A stretch of DNA of 64,000 bases from an uncultured Eubacteriales bacterium (GTDB lineage: Bacteria > Bacillota > Clostridia > Oscillospirales > Acutalibacteraceae), in NCBI GenBank assembly GCA_900316385.1, contig ONCP01000002.1, positions 78,277 through 142,276 on the forward strand, in the 5' to 3' direction. Below are positions 1-7,911 of the stretch, piece after piece; within the stretch, counting starts at the first letter, position 1, and every line of letters starts with the position of its first letter. Position numbers and translations under genes: made by a program. The notes beneath the pieces were generated by a model. That model searched no databases and had not been told where the DNA came from. It was given only the letters and a program-made list of their open reading frames with translations.

Positions 1-840
1 TCCAACCGCAAGCTTTATCAAAAGGGTCAGCAGACCATCCCCAGCGATACCGTCTGTTTCCCTGCCAAGCTCATGCACGGTCATGTTCAGTATCTTCTCG
101 ACAAGGGTATCGAAAACATCTTCTACCCCTGTCTGTCATATAATTTTGACGAGGGGATGGGCGACAACCACTACAACTGTCCCGTTGTCGCGTATTATCC
201 CGAGGTTATCAAGAACAATATGAAGGGTATCAGGGACATCAACTTTATTATGCCCTACCTCGGTATCCACCGTCCCAAGGATTTCCCGAAGAAAGCCTAC
301 GAGAATCTCAAAAATTATTTCAGCACGCTTACTCTCGGCGAGGTCAAGGCAGCTGCCAAGGCCGCGTACAAGGAGTACGAGGAGTACTTTGAAAAGCTGA
401 GAAAGCGCGGCGACGAGATAATTGCCGCCGCGGAGAACGAGGGCAGAGAGATCATCGTGCTCTCGGGTCGTCCCTATCACATCGATCCCGAGATCAACCA
501 CGGTATCGACAAGCTCATTTCGGGCTTTGACGTAAGCGTCGTCAGCGAGGACGTCGTCAGCACGAGAGTCGAGAAATTCTCCACCACGGTCCTCAACCAG
601 TGGACATATCATTCGCGCCTCTATGCCGCGGCTCAGTATGTCAGCACAAGAAAGGATATGCAGCTTGTACAGCTTGTTTCCTTCGGCTGCGGAGTTGACG
701 CGATCACGACCGACGAGGTCAGAGAGATCCTCGAGCGGAACAACAAGATTTATACTCAGATCAAAATAGACGAAATTACAAACCTCGGCGCGGTGAAGAT
801 CCGTATCCGAAGTCTGTTATCCGCGATAGGAAGGGAGTGA
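1..840 (+). CDS. Acyl-CoA dehydratase activase-related protein, C-terminal part (partial gene)
   Basis: The frame is open from base 1, so the gene begins outside the window and only its last 279 codons are seen. The protein resembles the C-terminal half of the large clostridial BadF/HgdC-type activators that carry a 2-hydroxyacyl-CoA dehydratase-like (DUF2229-type) region. Visible landmarks are DTVCFPAKLMHGH near the left edge, the cysteines of FYPCLSY and YNCPVV that could ligate an Fe-S cluster, and SGRPYHIDPEINHG. The next gene begins only 4 bases after the stop, so both are cotranscribed and probably form one functional unit split over two polypeptides. The family activates radical dehydratases by ATP-driven electron transfer; the substrate cannot be read from the sequence. 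Confidence 0.75.
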   Translation, partial: SNRKLYQKGQQTIPSDTVCFPAKLMHGHVQYLLDKGIENIFYPCLSYNFDEGMGDNHYNCPVVAYYPEVIKNNMKGIRDINFIMPYLGIHRPKDFPKKAYENLKNYFSTLTLGEVKAAAKAAYKEYEEYFEKLRKRGDEIIAAAENEGREIIVLSGRPYHIDPEINHGIDKLISGFDVSVVSEDVVSTRVEKFSTTVLNQWTYHSRLYAAAQYVSTRKDMQLVQLVSFGCGVDAITTDEVREILERNNKIYTQIKIDEITNLGAVKIRIRSLLSAIGRE

Positions 841-844
841 TAGC

Positions 845-2119
845 TTGGCTGAGTTGAAGTATGACGAAAACGGCAGGCTCCTTTTTACAAAGGAGATGAA
901 GGACGAGGGCTATAAAATCCTCGCTCCCTCAATGGCGCCGATCCACTTTGCCATTATCAAAAACGTGTTTATCCACGAGGGCTACAACCTTGAGCTTGTC
1001 GATACGGCGGGTCCCGAGATCGCTCAGACAGGTCTCAAATACGTGCATAACGACACCTGCTATCCCGCGCTTCTGGTTATCGGTCAGCTCATTCACGCGC
1101 TCCAGTCGGGAAAGTACGACGTCAACAAAACCGCGCTTATGATCACTCAGACAGGCGGCGGTTGCCGAGCGAGCAACTATATCTTCCTGCTCAGGAAGGC
1201 TCTCAAAAAGGCGGGCTTTGAGCAGGTTCCCGTTATATCGCTTTCCATCGGCATGGAAAAGAACCCGGGCTTCAGCTTTACGATCCCGCTCATCAGAAGA
1301 TTCGCGGCGGGTCTTGTCTACGGCGACGCTCTTATGCTTCTGTCCAATCAGACAAAGCCCTACGAGGTCAACAAGGGCGAGAGTATGCGGCTTGTTGACG
1401 AGTGGGTCAAGCGCCTCACCGACGATTTCGCAAAGGGCGAAAGCTACCGCCCGAAGGAAATCGAGCGTTATCTCGACAAGATCGGAGAGAGCTTCGCGAA
1501 AATCGAGGTTAACAGGGTCCCCAAGGTCAAGGTAGGCGTTGTCGGCGAGATCTACGTCAAGTATGCCCGTCTCGGCAACAACGATCTTGAGAAATTCCTC
1601 GCCGATCAGGGTTGCGAGGTCAATCTCCCGGGCATTATGGGCTTTGCGCTGTTCAAGGTCGACAACCGACTTGAGGATATCAAGCTCTACGGCGGAAGCA
1701 GGCTGAAATTCAAGGTCTGCTCCGTGCTGTTTAATTACCTTGTACGGCTTGAGGCTATGATCATCAAGTACACGAAGAAGTACGGCTTTACTCCTCCGGG
1801 ACAGTACGCCCACATCAAGAAGCTCGTCAAGCCCGTTATCGGTCACGGCTCCAAGATGGGCGAGGGCTGGCTTCTTACGGCTGAAATGCTCGAGCTGGCG
1901 GAGAGCGGCTACGAAAACATCGTCTGCACTCAGCCCTTTGGCTGTCTGCCGAATCATATCAACGGAAAAGGCGCCGTAAGGCGTATCAAGGAGCTCAACC
2001 CGAGGGCGAACATAGTCACGATCGACTACGACCCGGGCGCTCCCAAGGTAAATCAGGAGAACCGCATCAAGCTTATGCTCGCGGTAGGAAAAGAGGAATT
2101 GGAAAAGGCGTCGCATTAA
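845..2119 (+). CDS. 2-hydroxyacyl-CoA dehydratase-like subunit (second half of split activase/dehydratase)
   Basis: A 424-residue protein with a TTG start preceded by GGAAGGGAG. It resembles the C-terminal region of the giant activase/dehydratase proteins of Clostridia (DUF2229/HgdB-like). Conserved-looking segments are DTAGPEIAQTGLKYVHNDTCYPALL, where a Cys sits in the expected cluster-binding region, TQTGGGCRASNY and QPFGCLPNH. It directly follows the activase-related gene, from which it is separated by four bases. In many relatives the two parts are a single protein of about 1400 residues; here they are two open frames without sign of damage. Physiological substrate unknown. The stop codon lies inside a terminator hairpin. 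Confidence 0.72.
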   Translation: MAELKYDENGRLLFTKEMKDEGYKILAPSMAPIHFAIIKNVFIHEGYNLELVDTAGPEIAQTGLKYVHNDTCYPALLVIGQLIHALQSGKYDVNKTALMITQTGGGCRASNYIFLLRKALKKAGFEQVPVISLSIGMEKNPGFSFTIPLIRRFAAGLVYGDALMLLSNQTKPYEVNKGESMRLVDEWVKRLTDDFAKGESYRPKEIERYLDKIGESFAKIEVNRVPKVKVGVVGEIYVKYARLGNNDLEKFLADQGCEVNLPGIMGFALFKVDNRLEDIKLYGGSRLKFKVCSVLFNYLVRLEAMIIKYTKKYGFTPPGQYAHIKKLVKPVIGHGSKMGEGWLLTAEMLELAESGYENIVCTQPFGCLPNHINGKGAVRRIKELNPRANIVTIDYDPGAPKVNQENRIKLMLAVGKEELEKASH

Positions 2120-2133
2120 GCGGCGCCTTTTTT
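2105..2133 (+). terminator. Rho-independent terminator of the activase operon
   Basis: Ten-base stem AAGGCGTCGC / GCGGCGCCTT (one mismatch) with a five-base loop, followed by a run of T. The stem includes the last codons and stop of the preceding gene. Confidence 0.75.
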
Positions 2134-2153
2134 AGCGAAATAATAAATTTTAA

Positions 2154-2822
2154 CTATATCCAGATCGTGTCGTCCTTGCCCGAGCCGAGCTCAAAGTGGT
2201 ATTTCACGATCCCGAGATCGACCTTGGAGTAGGGAGCGCGCTTGGTTTCCGCGTGGACCCGTCCGCCTTCCCTCAGCTCAAAGCAGAATTTTTGCTGATT
2301 CATCGCGGTGGGCGCAAGCAGAGCCGCCTCAACGCCCTTAGCGTACCATTCGGGCATCGCGCCGACAGTCGCGCTGACCTCGTTGAAGGCGCGGTTATTG
2401 CTGGGTACTCCCTGAGTTTCGCCGTAGCCAACCGCGATCACCGCGACGAGCTTTTCGCCCTTGTCAACGGTGTAAACCTTGTGGTTTTTCTTGTAGGTAA
2501 GACCTACCCAACAGGAGTTTATCCCCATCATCTGAGCCGACAAAACAAGCTTTTCGCCCCAATAGCCGATGAGCTCGTCAAGGTCGGGACCCTTTCTGCC
2601 GACCAGAATGATATAGTCGTACACGTTTTTGAACTTTCCGTAACGCGCGAGCAAGCCGTGGAACGCCTTGGGTTCGTTAGCCGCAAGCTGGATGTGAAGT
2701 CCGCTCAGTGAGTTGTAGGTCAGTATCAGCCTTTCAAGCGCCGCAACGTGATCCGCCGAGAGCGGCATATCCTTGAATACACGTACAGAGTGGCGCGCGT
2801 TGATTGCTTCTAAAAGTGTCAT
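2154..2822 (-). CDS. Nitroreductase-family FMN oxidoreductase
   Basis: A 222-residue protein of the nitroreductase fold, most like the clostridial group with an internally duplicated nitroreductase domain. The N-terminus MTLLEAINARHSVRVF is the usual FMN-phosphate binding Arg-His/Ser-Val-Arg motif, and ALLAPTAMNQQKFCFEL in the second half is the typical PTAxNxQ segment. AQMMGINSCWVGL matches the mid-domain helix. Start ATG has AAGGAG six bases upstream. It is convergent with the activase operon and divergent from rnfC. It probably reduces flavins, quinones or nitro compounds with NAD(P)H in the cytoplasm; the true substrate is unknown. Confidence 0.8.
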   Translation of the reverse strand: MTLLEAINARHSVRVFKDMPLSADHVAALERLILTYNSLSGLHIQLAANEPKAFHGLLARYGKFKNVYDYIILVGRKGPDLDELIGYWGEKLVLSAQMMGINSCWVGLTYKKNHKVYTVDKGEKLVAVIAVGYGETQGVPSNNRAFNEVSATVGAMPEWYAKGVEAALLAPTAMNQQKFCFELREGGRVHAETKRAPYSKVDLGIVKYHFELGSGKDDTIWI

Positions 2823-2966
2823 CTCCTGCTCCTTATTCCAATTTTTTTCATTCCAAGATTGATTATAGCACAGGCTTTCGTTCTAAACAATAGGCAAAAC
2901 CCCCAAGGAGTACAAAATATTACAGTACCTTGATAAAAATTTGGTGATGATTTCTTTCTTCCGCTA

Positions 2967-2995
2967 TTGGCTACGGATGAATTTTGTAGTATAAT
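2967..2995 (+). promoter_or_regulatory. Promoter of the rnf operon
   Basis: TTGGCT, 17-base spacer, TATAAT, ending 39 bases before the rnfC start codon. It is the only good sigma-A-like promoter in the 212-base gap between the divergent nitroreductase and rnfC genes. Confidence 0.7.
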
Positions 2996-3034
2996 TACTA
3001 TGTATACGTATTTTTTAAAAATTTGGAGGTAATA

Positions 3035-4354
3035 ATGAGACTTCACGGTATAAAGGTTCAGCATCACAAAAATACCGCGAGCGATTCTCCCGTGCGGCTT
3101 CCTGACCCGCCCGAGGTCGTGATACCGATGTCGATGCACATCGGCAAGCCCGCGAATGTCGTTGTTAAAAAGGGCGACAGCGTCAAGGTCGGTCAGCTCA
3201 TCGGCGAGCGCGATGGCTTTGTCAGCGTCCCGATCCATTCAAGCGTTTCGGGAACGGTAACGAAGATCGACGAGATCACAATGTCCGCGGGGCAGAAGGT
3301 AAAAGCGGTTTTCATTAAATCCGACGGTCTCGGCGAAATGTACGAGGGTATCACTCCGCCTGAGGCAGTTGATTTCGAGAGCTTCGTCAGCGCGGTACAG
3401 GAGAGCGGCGTCGTCGGACTGGGCGGCGCGGGTTTTCCGACCTTTATCAAGGTCAACGTCAAGGATCTGTCAAAAATAGATGAGCTGGTCATCAACGCCG
3501 CAGAGTGCGAGCCCTACATAACCTCGGACACAAGAACGATGATCGACAAGCCCGATTTCGTTTTTAAGGGGATCGAGGCGATACGCAGATTTATGGGTGT
3601 GAAGCGCTTTATCATCGGCATCGAGGACAACAAGAGAGAAGCCATCAAAATTATGAAGGACTACGCCTCAAGAGCGGAGGGCGTCGAGGTCAAAGTACTG
3701 CCCTCGATCTATCCTCAGGGCGGAGAGAAGGTGCTCGTTTACAACACGACCGGCAAGATCATCCCCAAGGGCGGATTGCCGATCGACGTCGGAGTGATCG
3801 TCGGCAACGTAACAACGGTGGCGTTTATCGCGGAATATCTCGAAACGGGAATCCCGCTCGTCGAAAAATGCGTTACGGTCGACGGCTCGGCGGTAAATAA
3901 GCCGACCAATGTCATCGCGCCCATCGGAACTCCGATTGGCAGACTGTTCGAGTGCTGCGGCGGGCTGAAATGCGAGCCCGCGAAGGTGATCTACGGAGGG
4001 CCGATGATGGGTATAGCCGTTCCGTCGCTTGACGTTCCCGTGCTCAAGATGACCAACGCGGTCATCGCTATGGACGAGAAGGAAGCGGCTCCTCCCAAAA
4101 CCACTCAATGCATAAATTGCGGCAACTGCCTGTCGCATTGTCCCTTCAGGCTCGACCCCAAGGGAATAATGCACGCCTACAACACCGACGACAGAGAGGC
4201 TCTTGAAGCACTGTGCGTCGATCTTTGTATGGAATGCGGCTGCTGCTCTTATGTTTGTCCTGCCAAGCGTCCGCTTGTGCAGACAAACAAAATGGCTAAA
4301 ATAAAGCTCAGAGAATACTTGAACGAGAAAAAAGCGAAGGAGGAGAAAAAATGA
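3035..4354 (+). CDS. rnfC: Rnf complex subunit C, electron-transport NADH-side flavoprotein
   Basis: A 439-residue subunit of the membrane Rnf complex, which couples reduced ferredoxin oxidation to NAD+ reduction and pumps Na+ or H+. The N-terminus carries the biotinyl-like barrel region (PDPPEVVIPMSMHIGKP). A Gly-rich GLGGAGFPTFIK segment belongs to the NADH/FMN-binding fold. Two ferredoxin motifs, CINCGNCLSHCP and CMECGCCSYVCP, lie near the C-terminus. ATG was chosen because GGAGGT sits five bases upstream; an in-frame TTG inside that region is ignored. It is the first gene of a tightly overlapping operon (C-D-G-E-A-B order, as in other clostridia), overlapping rnfD by four bases. Confidence 0.96.
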   Translation: MRLHGIKVQHHKNTASDSPVRLPDPPEVVIPMSMHIGKPANVVVKKGDSVKVGQLIGERDGFVSVPIHSSVSGTVTKIDEITMSAGQKVKAVFIKSDGLGEMYEGITPPEAVDFESFVSAVQESGVVGLGGAGFPTFIKVNVKDLSKIDELVINAAECEPYITSDTRTMIDKPDFVFKGIEAIRRFMGVKRFIIGIEDNKREAIKIMKDYASRAEGVEVKVLPSIYPQGGEKVLVYNTTGKIIPKGGLPIDVGVIVGNVTTVAFIAEYLETGIPLVEKCVTVDGSAVNKPTNVIAPIGTPIGRLFECCGGLKCEPAKVIYGGPMMGIAVPSLDVPVLKMTNAVIAMDEKEAAPPKTTQCINCGNCLSHCPFRLDPKGIMHAYNTDDREALEALCVDLCMECGCCSYVCPAKRPLVQTNKMAKIKLREYLNEKKAKEEKK

Positions 4355-5274
4355 GAAAGCTGATTTCATCCGTATCTCCTCATGTCAACAGTCCGCTGAC
4401 AACTCAAAGGATAATGCTCGATGTTGTGCTCGCGCTTGTTCCCGCGGGGATCGCCTCGGCGATAATCTTCGGCTGGAGAGCATTGCTTGTGATCGGTGTT
4501 TGCGTCGCGGTCTGTGTTTTCTCGGAATGGGGCTTTGAGAAGATCTGTAAGAAGGAAAACACGATCTCCGATCTTTCCGCGGTTGTCACAGGTATGCTGC
4601 TCGCGTATAATCTGCCTGTTTCCATCCCGATCTGGCAGGCGGCGCTCGGAAGCGTTATCGCGATCGTTGTAGTAAAGCAGCTTTTCGGCGGTATCGGTCA
4701 GAACTTCGCTAACCCCGCGATCACCGCAAGGATAATAATGATGACGGCGTTCTCGGGAACGATGACGGCGTGGGTTATCCCCGACGCGGTCTCCACGGCT
4801 ACTCCGCTCGCGATGATCTCAAAGGGAAATCTCGGCGGACTGCCCTCATATCTGCAAATGTTCCTCGGCTGGCGCGGAGGCTGTCTGGGCGAAACCTGCA
4901 CGCTGGCGCTGTTGCTCGGCGGTATCTATCTTCTTGTAAGAAGGGTGATATCCTGGCATACGCCCGTCGCCTTCATCGGAACAGTCGCGATAATGTCGTT
5001 TATCTGCGGCAAGGATGTCCTGTATCAGCTTATGGCAGGCGGTCTAATGATCGGCGCGCTGTTTATGGCGACCGACTATTCCTCCACGCCGCCCACAAAA
5101 TGGGGCAAGGTCATCTTCGGTATCGGTTGCGGTCTTATCACTGTCCTAATCCGTTTTTGGGGCAACTTCCCCGAGGGCGTGAGCTTCTCTATACTTATTA
5201 TGAACATTCTCACTCCGTATATTACAAAGCTCACCCGATCTAAGCCCTTCGGTGCGGGAGGTGCCAAAAAATGA
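4351..5274 (+). CDS. rnfD: Rnf complex subunit D, membrane flavoprotein
   Basis: A 307-residue integral membrane subunit with about eight to ten hydrophobic helices, homologous to NqrB. DAVSTATPLA contains the Ser/Thr-Ala-Thr-Pro-Leu motif in which the Thr (about residue 151) carries covalently bound FMN in this family. GQNFANPAITARI and MATDYSSTPPTKWG are family signatures. ATG overlaps the rnfC stop (ATGA). Together with RnfA, E and G it forms the membrane arm that carries electrons and moves the coupling ion. Confidence 0.95.
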   Translation: MRKLISSVSPHVNSPLTTQRIMLDVVLALVPAGIASAIIFGWRALLVIGVCVAVCVFSEWGFEKICKKENTISDLSAVVTGMLLAYNLPVSIPIWQAALGSVIAIVVVKQLFGGIGQNFANPAITARIIMMTAFSGTMTAWVIPDAVSTATPLAMISKGNLGGLPSYLQMFLGWRGGCLGETCTLALLLGGIYLLVRRVISWHTPVAFIGTVAIMSFICGKDVLYQLMAGGLMIGALFMATDYSSTPPTKWGKVIFGIGCGLITVLIRFWGNFPEGVSFSILIMNILTPYITKLTRSKPFGAGGAKK

Positions 5275-5810
5275 AGAAAAATACCTTTAACGAAATCATA
5301 AAGCCGATATTGGTGCTCGGCTGTATCTGTTTGGCGGTCACGGCGCTTTTGGCTTATGTAAATCTCGTAACGGCTCCGATAATAAAGGCGGCTGACGAGA
5401 AGGCCGCCGCTGAGGCGAGAGCCGAGGTGCTCTCCGAGGCGGAGGGCTTCGAGTTGATCGACGTCAAGCTCCCCGACGAGGTAACGGAGGCATACAAGGC
5501 TGAAAACGGCGCGGGCTATGTTTTCAAGCTCAGCGTCAAGGGCTACGGCGGCGATATCGTGATGATGTGCGGTATCAGATCGGACGGCTCAATAGAAAAA
5601 TGCAAAACTCTCTCTCATAACGAAACGAGCGGTATCGGCTCGCGCGTTGTGAGCAACGACAGCGGATACAGCGACAAATACGTCGGAAAAACCGCTGAGG
5701 ATTATGAGGAAGTGGACGGCGTTTCGGGCGCCACGATCTCCTCAAAGGCATATAAAAAGGCAATTTCCGCGGCGTTTGACGCGTACAACACGGTAAAGGA
5801 GGCTGAGTGA
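5271..5810 (+). CDS. rnfG: Rnf complex subunit G, FMN-binding protein
   Basis: A 179-residue protein with one N-terminal transmembrane anchor (about residues 10-33) and an external FMN-binding domain. The covalent flavinylation motif SGAT is at residues 152-155 (DGVSGATISSKA), with Thr155 as the expected flavin-phosphate attachment point. Start ATG overlaps the rnfD stop. No apbE flavin transferase is seen in the window, so that enzyme must be coded elsewhere. Confidence 0.95.
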   Translation: MKKNTFNEIIKPILVLGCICLAVTALLAYVNLVTAPIIKAADEKAAAEARAEVLSEAEGFELIDVKLPDEVTEAYKAENGAGYVFKLSVKGYGGDIVMMCGIRSDGSIEKCKTLSHNETSGIGSRVVSNDSGYSDKYVGKTAEDYEEVDGVSGATISSKAYKKAISAAFDAYNTVKEAE

Positions 5811-6487
5811 TGAATAAGCTTCAAAACTTTACAAAGGGAATAATAAAAGAGAACCCCGTGCTTGTGCTTGTGCTCGGCACCTGTCCGACGCTCGCCACCT
5901 CAACAAATGTTATGAGCGCGCTCGGAATGGGCGCGGCGGCGACGGTGGTGCTTCTGTGCTCCAACATCGTTATCTCGGCTCTGCGAAAAATCATCCCCGA
6001 CAAGGTGCGTATCCCGTGCTTTATCGTGCTTATCGCGGGCTTTGTAACAATGGTTCAGCTGCTTGTCAAGGCGTTCGCGCCCGCGCTGGACGCGTCGCTG
6101 GGAATATATCTTCCTCTAATCGTCGTAAACTGCATCATCCTCGGCAGAGCCGAGATGTTTGCCCAGAAGAACAAGGTAATAGATTCCGCGATCGACGGTC
6201 TCGGAATGGGCGCGGGCTTTACTCTCGCGCTGGTCGCGATGGCGACGATCCGAGAGGTTTTCGGCAACGGCACCTTCCTCGGAATGCCGATCCCCGTTTT
6301 GTCGGAGAACCATATCTCGATACTTACGATGGCTCCCGGCGGCTTCTTCGTGTTCGGTCTGCTGATTGCGGTCGTTAACCGCTTCTTCAAGAACAAGCCG
6401 AGGAAAAAGAGCTTCGGCTGCGCCGCCTGTCCTCAGGCTGAGATCTGCGGCGGCTCCTGCTCGGGAGAGGAGGTAAATAATGACTAA
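5810..6487 (+). CDS. rnfE: Rnf complex subunit E
   Basis: A 225-residue membrane subunit with about six helices, related to NqrD and RnfA. NPVLVLVLGTCPTLATST is the typical first segment with the conserved Cys. The C-terminal cytoplasmic tail has an additional Cys cluster, CAACPQAEICGGSC, which is absent from many homologues. ATG at 5810 is used because AAAGGAGG lies eight bases upstream and the start overlaps the rnfG stop as TGATG; a GTG three bases earlier is less likely. Confidence 0.94.
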   Translation: MNKLQNFTKGIIKENPVLVLVLGTCPTLATSTNVMSALGMGAAATVVLLCSNIVISALRKIIPDKVRIPCFIVLIAGFVTMVQLLVKAFAPALDASLGIYLPLIVVNCIILGRAEMFAQKNKVIDSAIDGLGMGAGFTLALVAMATIREVFGNGTFLGMPIPVLSENHISILTMAPGGFFVFGLLIAVVNRFFKNKPRKKSFGCAACPQAEICGGSCSGEEVNND

Positions 6488-7070
6488 GCTTATTATTATC
6501 CTGCTTTCGGCAGTATTTATAAATAATTATGTGCTCTCGCGCTTTCTCGGGATCTGTCCGTTCCTCGGCGTTTCGAAGAAGCTCGATTCCGCGACGGGAA
6601 TGAGCCTCGCGGTAATATTCGTAATGATGATCTCAACGGCGGTCACTTACCCGATCCAGATGTATCTGCTGATCCCGAACCACCTTGAGTATTTGCAGAC
6701 GATCGTCTTTATTCTGGTGATCGCGGCGCTTGTTCAGCTTGTCGAGATCACGCTCAAAAGATTTATTCCGTCGCTTCACAAATCGCTCGGAGTTTATCTT
6801 CCGCTCATAACCACGAACTGCGCCGTGCTCGGCGTTACGATCCTCAACATCGACGAGGGCTACACCTTCCTTGAGGCGATGGTCAACTCCCTCGGCTCGG
6901 GTCTCGGCTTCTTTCTCGCGATGGTTATGTTCTCGGGCGTTCGCTCCAAGCTTGAAGGAGCGGATATCCCCAAGTCCTTCAAGGGACTGCCGATCACTCT
7001 GATCGCCGCGTCGATCACCTCGTTGTCGTTTATGGGCTTCGGCGGAGTGATCGAGAACCTGTTCGCGTAA
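6480..7070 (+). CDS. rnfA: Rnf complex subunit A
   Basis: A 196-residue membrane protein with six helices, homologous to NqrE. VLSRFLGICPFLGVSKK and LITTNCAVLGV carry the conserved cysteines of the intramembrane Fe-S site described for Rnf/Nqr. The start overlaps rnfE by eight bases and has GGAGAGGAGG upstream. Confidence 0.95.
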   Translation: MTKLIIILLSAVFINNYVLSRFLGICPFLGVSKKLDSATGMSLAVIFVMMISTAVTYPIQMYLLIPNHLEYLQTIVFILVIAALVQLVEITLKRFIPSLHKSLGVYLPLITTNCAVLGVTILNIDEGYTFLEAMVNSLGSGLGFFLAMVMFSGVRSKLEGADIPKSFKGLPITLIAASITSLSFMGFGGVIENLFA

Positions 7071-7083
7071 AGGGGGTACGGAT

Positions 7084-7881
7084 ATGGAAGCTATTTTAAC
7101 AGCGGTAATCCCCGTGCTGATAATCGGAGTTTTGTGCGCTGGTATGCTGGTTATCGCCTCAAAGCTGATGGCGGTCAAGGAGGATGAGCGTTTTCCCAAG
7201 GTCAGGGAATGTCTGCCCGGCGCCAACTGCGGAGCCTGCGGCTACGCGGGCTGTGACGGCTACGCCAAGGCGCTCGTAACAGACGACAGCGTTCCCGCCA
7301 ATCTTTGCATTCCGGGCGGAGCGGACGTCGCGAGACAGCTCAGCGAAACGCTCGGCGTGGAATTCGCTGACGTTGAGAAAAAGACGGCGGTAGTCCATTG
7401 TCTCGGAAACTGCGACGCGACCGAGGATATGGTCGAGTATAAGGGTATGGAGAGCTGTGCCGCCGCGAAAATGATTTTCGGCGGAAAGGGCAAATGCGGC
7501 TTCGGCTGTATCGGTCTGGGCGATTGCGCCAAGGCTTGTCCCGAGCAGGCGATCTGTATAAACAAGGGTATCGCCATCGTGAATCCGCCCGAGTGTATCG
7601 GATGCGGAGTATGCGTGAAAACCTGTCCCAATTCTCTTATCTCACTTCACGGCGCGACCTCGACCACGGTCGTCAGCTGTTCCAACCGCGACAAGGGCGC
7701 CGTAACTCGAAAGGCGTGCGCAAACGGCTGTATCGGCTGCAAAAAGTGCGAAAAAACCTGTCAGTATGACGCGATAAAGGTCACAAACAATCTCGCTGTT
7801 ATCGACTACGACAAGTGCGTGTCCTGCGGCGAATGCGCCAAGGTATGTATGGCGGGTTGTATACGTATATATAAATTGTAA
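7084..7881 (+). CDS. rnfB: Rnf complex subunit B, ferredoxin-accepting iron-sulfur protein
   Basis: A 265-residue protein with one N-terminal membrane helix, then the CLPGANCGACGYAGC Fe-S domain and several ferredoxin-type motifs (CIGLGDCAKACP, CIGCGVCVKTCP, CIGCKKCEKTC, CVSCGECAKVC). It takes electrons from reduced ferredoxin and passes them to the membrane arm. Last gene of the operon. No clear terminator follows and a protease gene starts 30 bases later, so partial read-through is possible. Confidence 0.95.
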   Translation: MEAILTAVIPVLIIGVLCAGMLVIASKLMAVKEDERFPKVRECLPGANCGACGYAGCDGYAKALVTDDSVPANLCIPGGADVARQLSETLGVEFADVEKKTAVVHCLGNCDATEDMVEYKGMESCAAAKMIFGGKGKCGFGCIGLGDCAKACPEQAICINKGIAIVNPPECIGCGVCVKTCPNSLISLHGATSTTVVSCSNRDKGAVTRKACANGCIGCKKCEKTCQYDAIKVTNNLAVIDYDKCVSCGECAKVCMAGCIRIYKL

Positions 7882-7911
7882 AGCAAATGTAAAGCAATTT
7901 CGGAGGAAAAT

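Noticed and set aside
929..2116. Long minus-strand open frame over the dehydratase-like gene
   Set aside because: Antisense shadow caused by codon bias; no RBS, no family resemblance, and the plus-strand product is clearly real.
7882..7911. Subtilase as a seventh gene of the rnf operon
   Set aside because: Close spacing only; function and secretion do not relate, and a promoter inside rnfB cannot be excluded.
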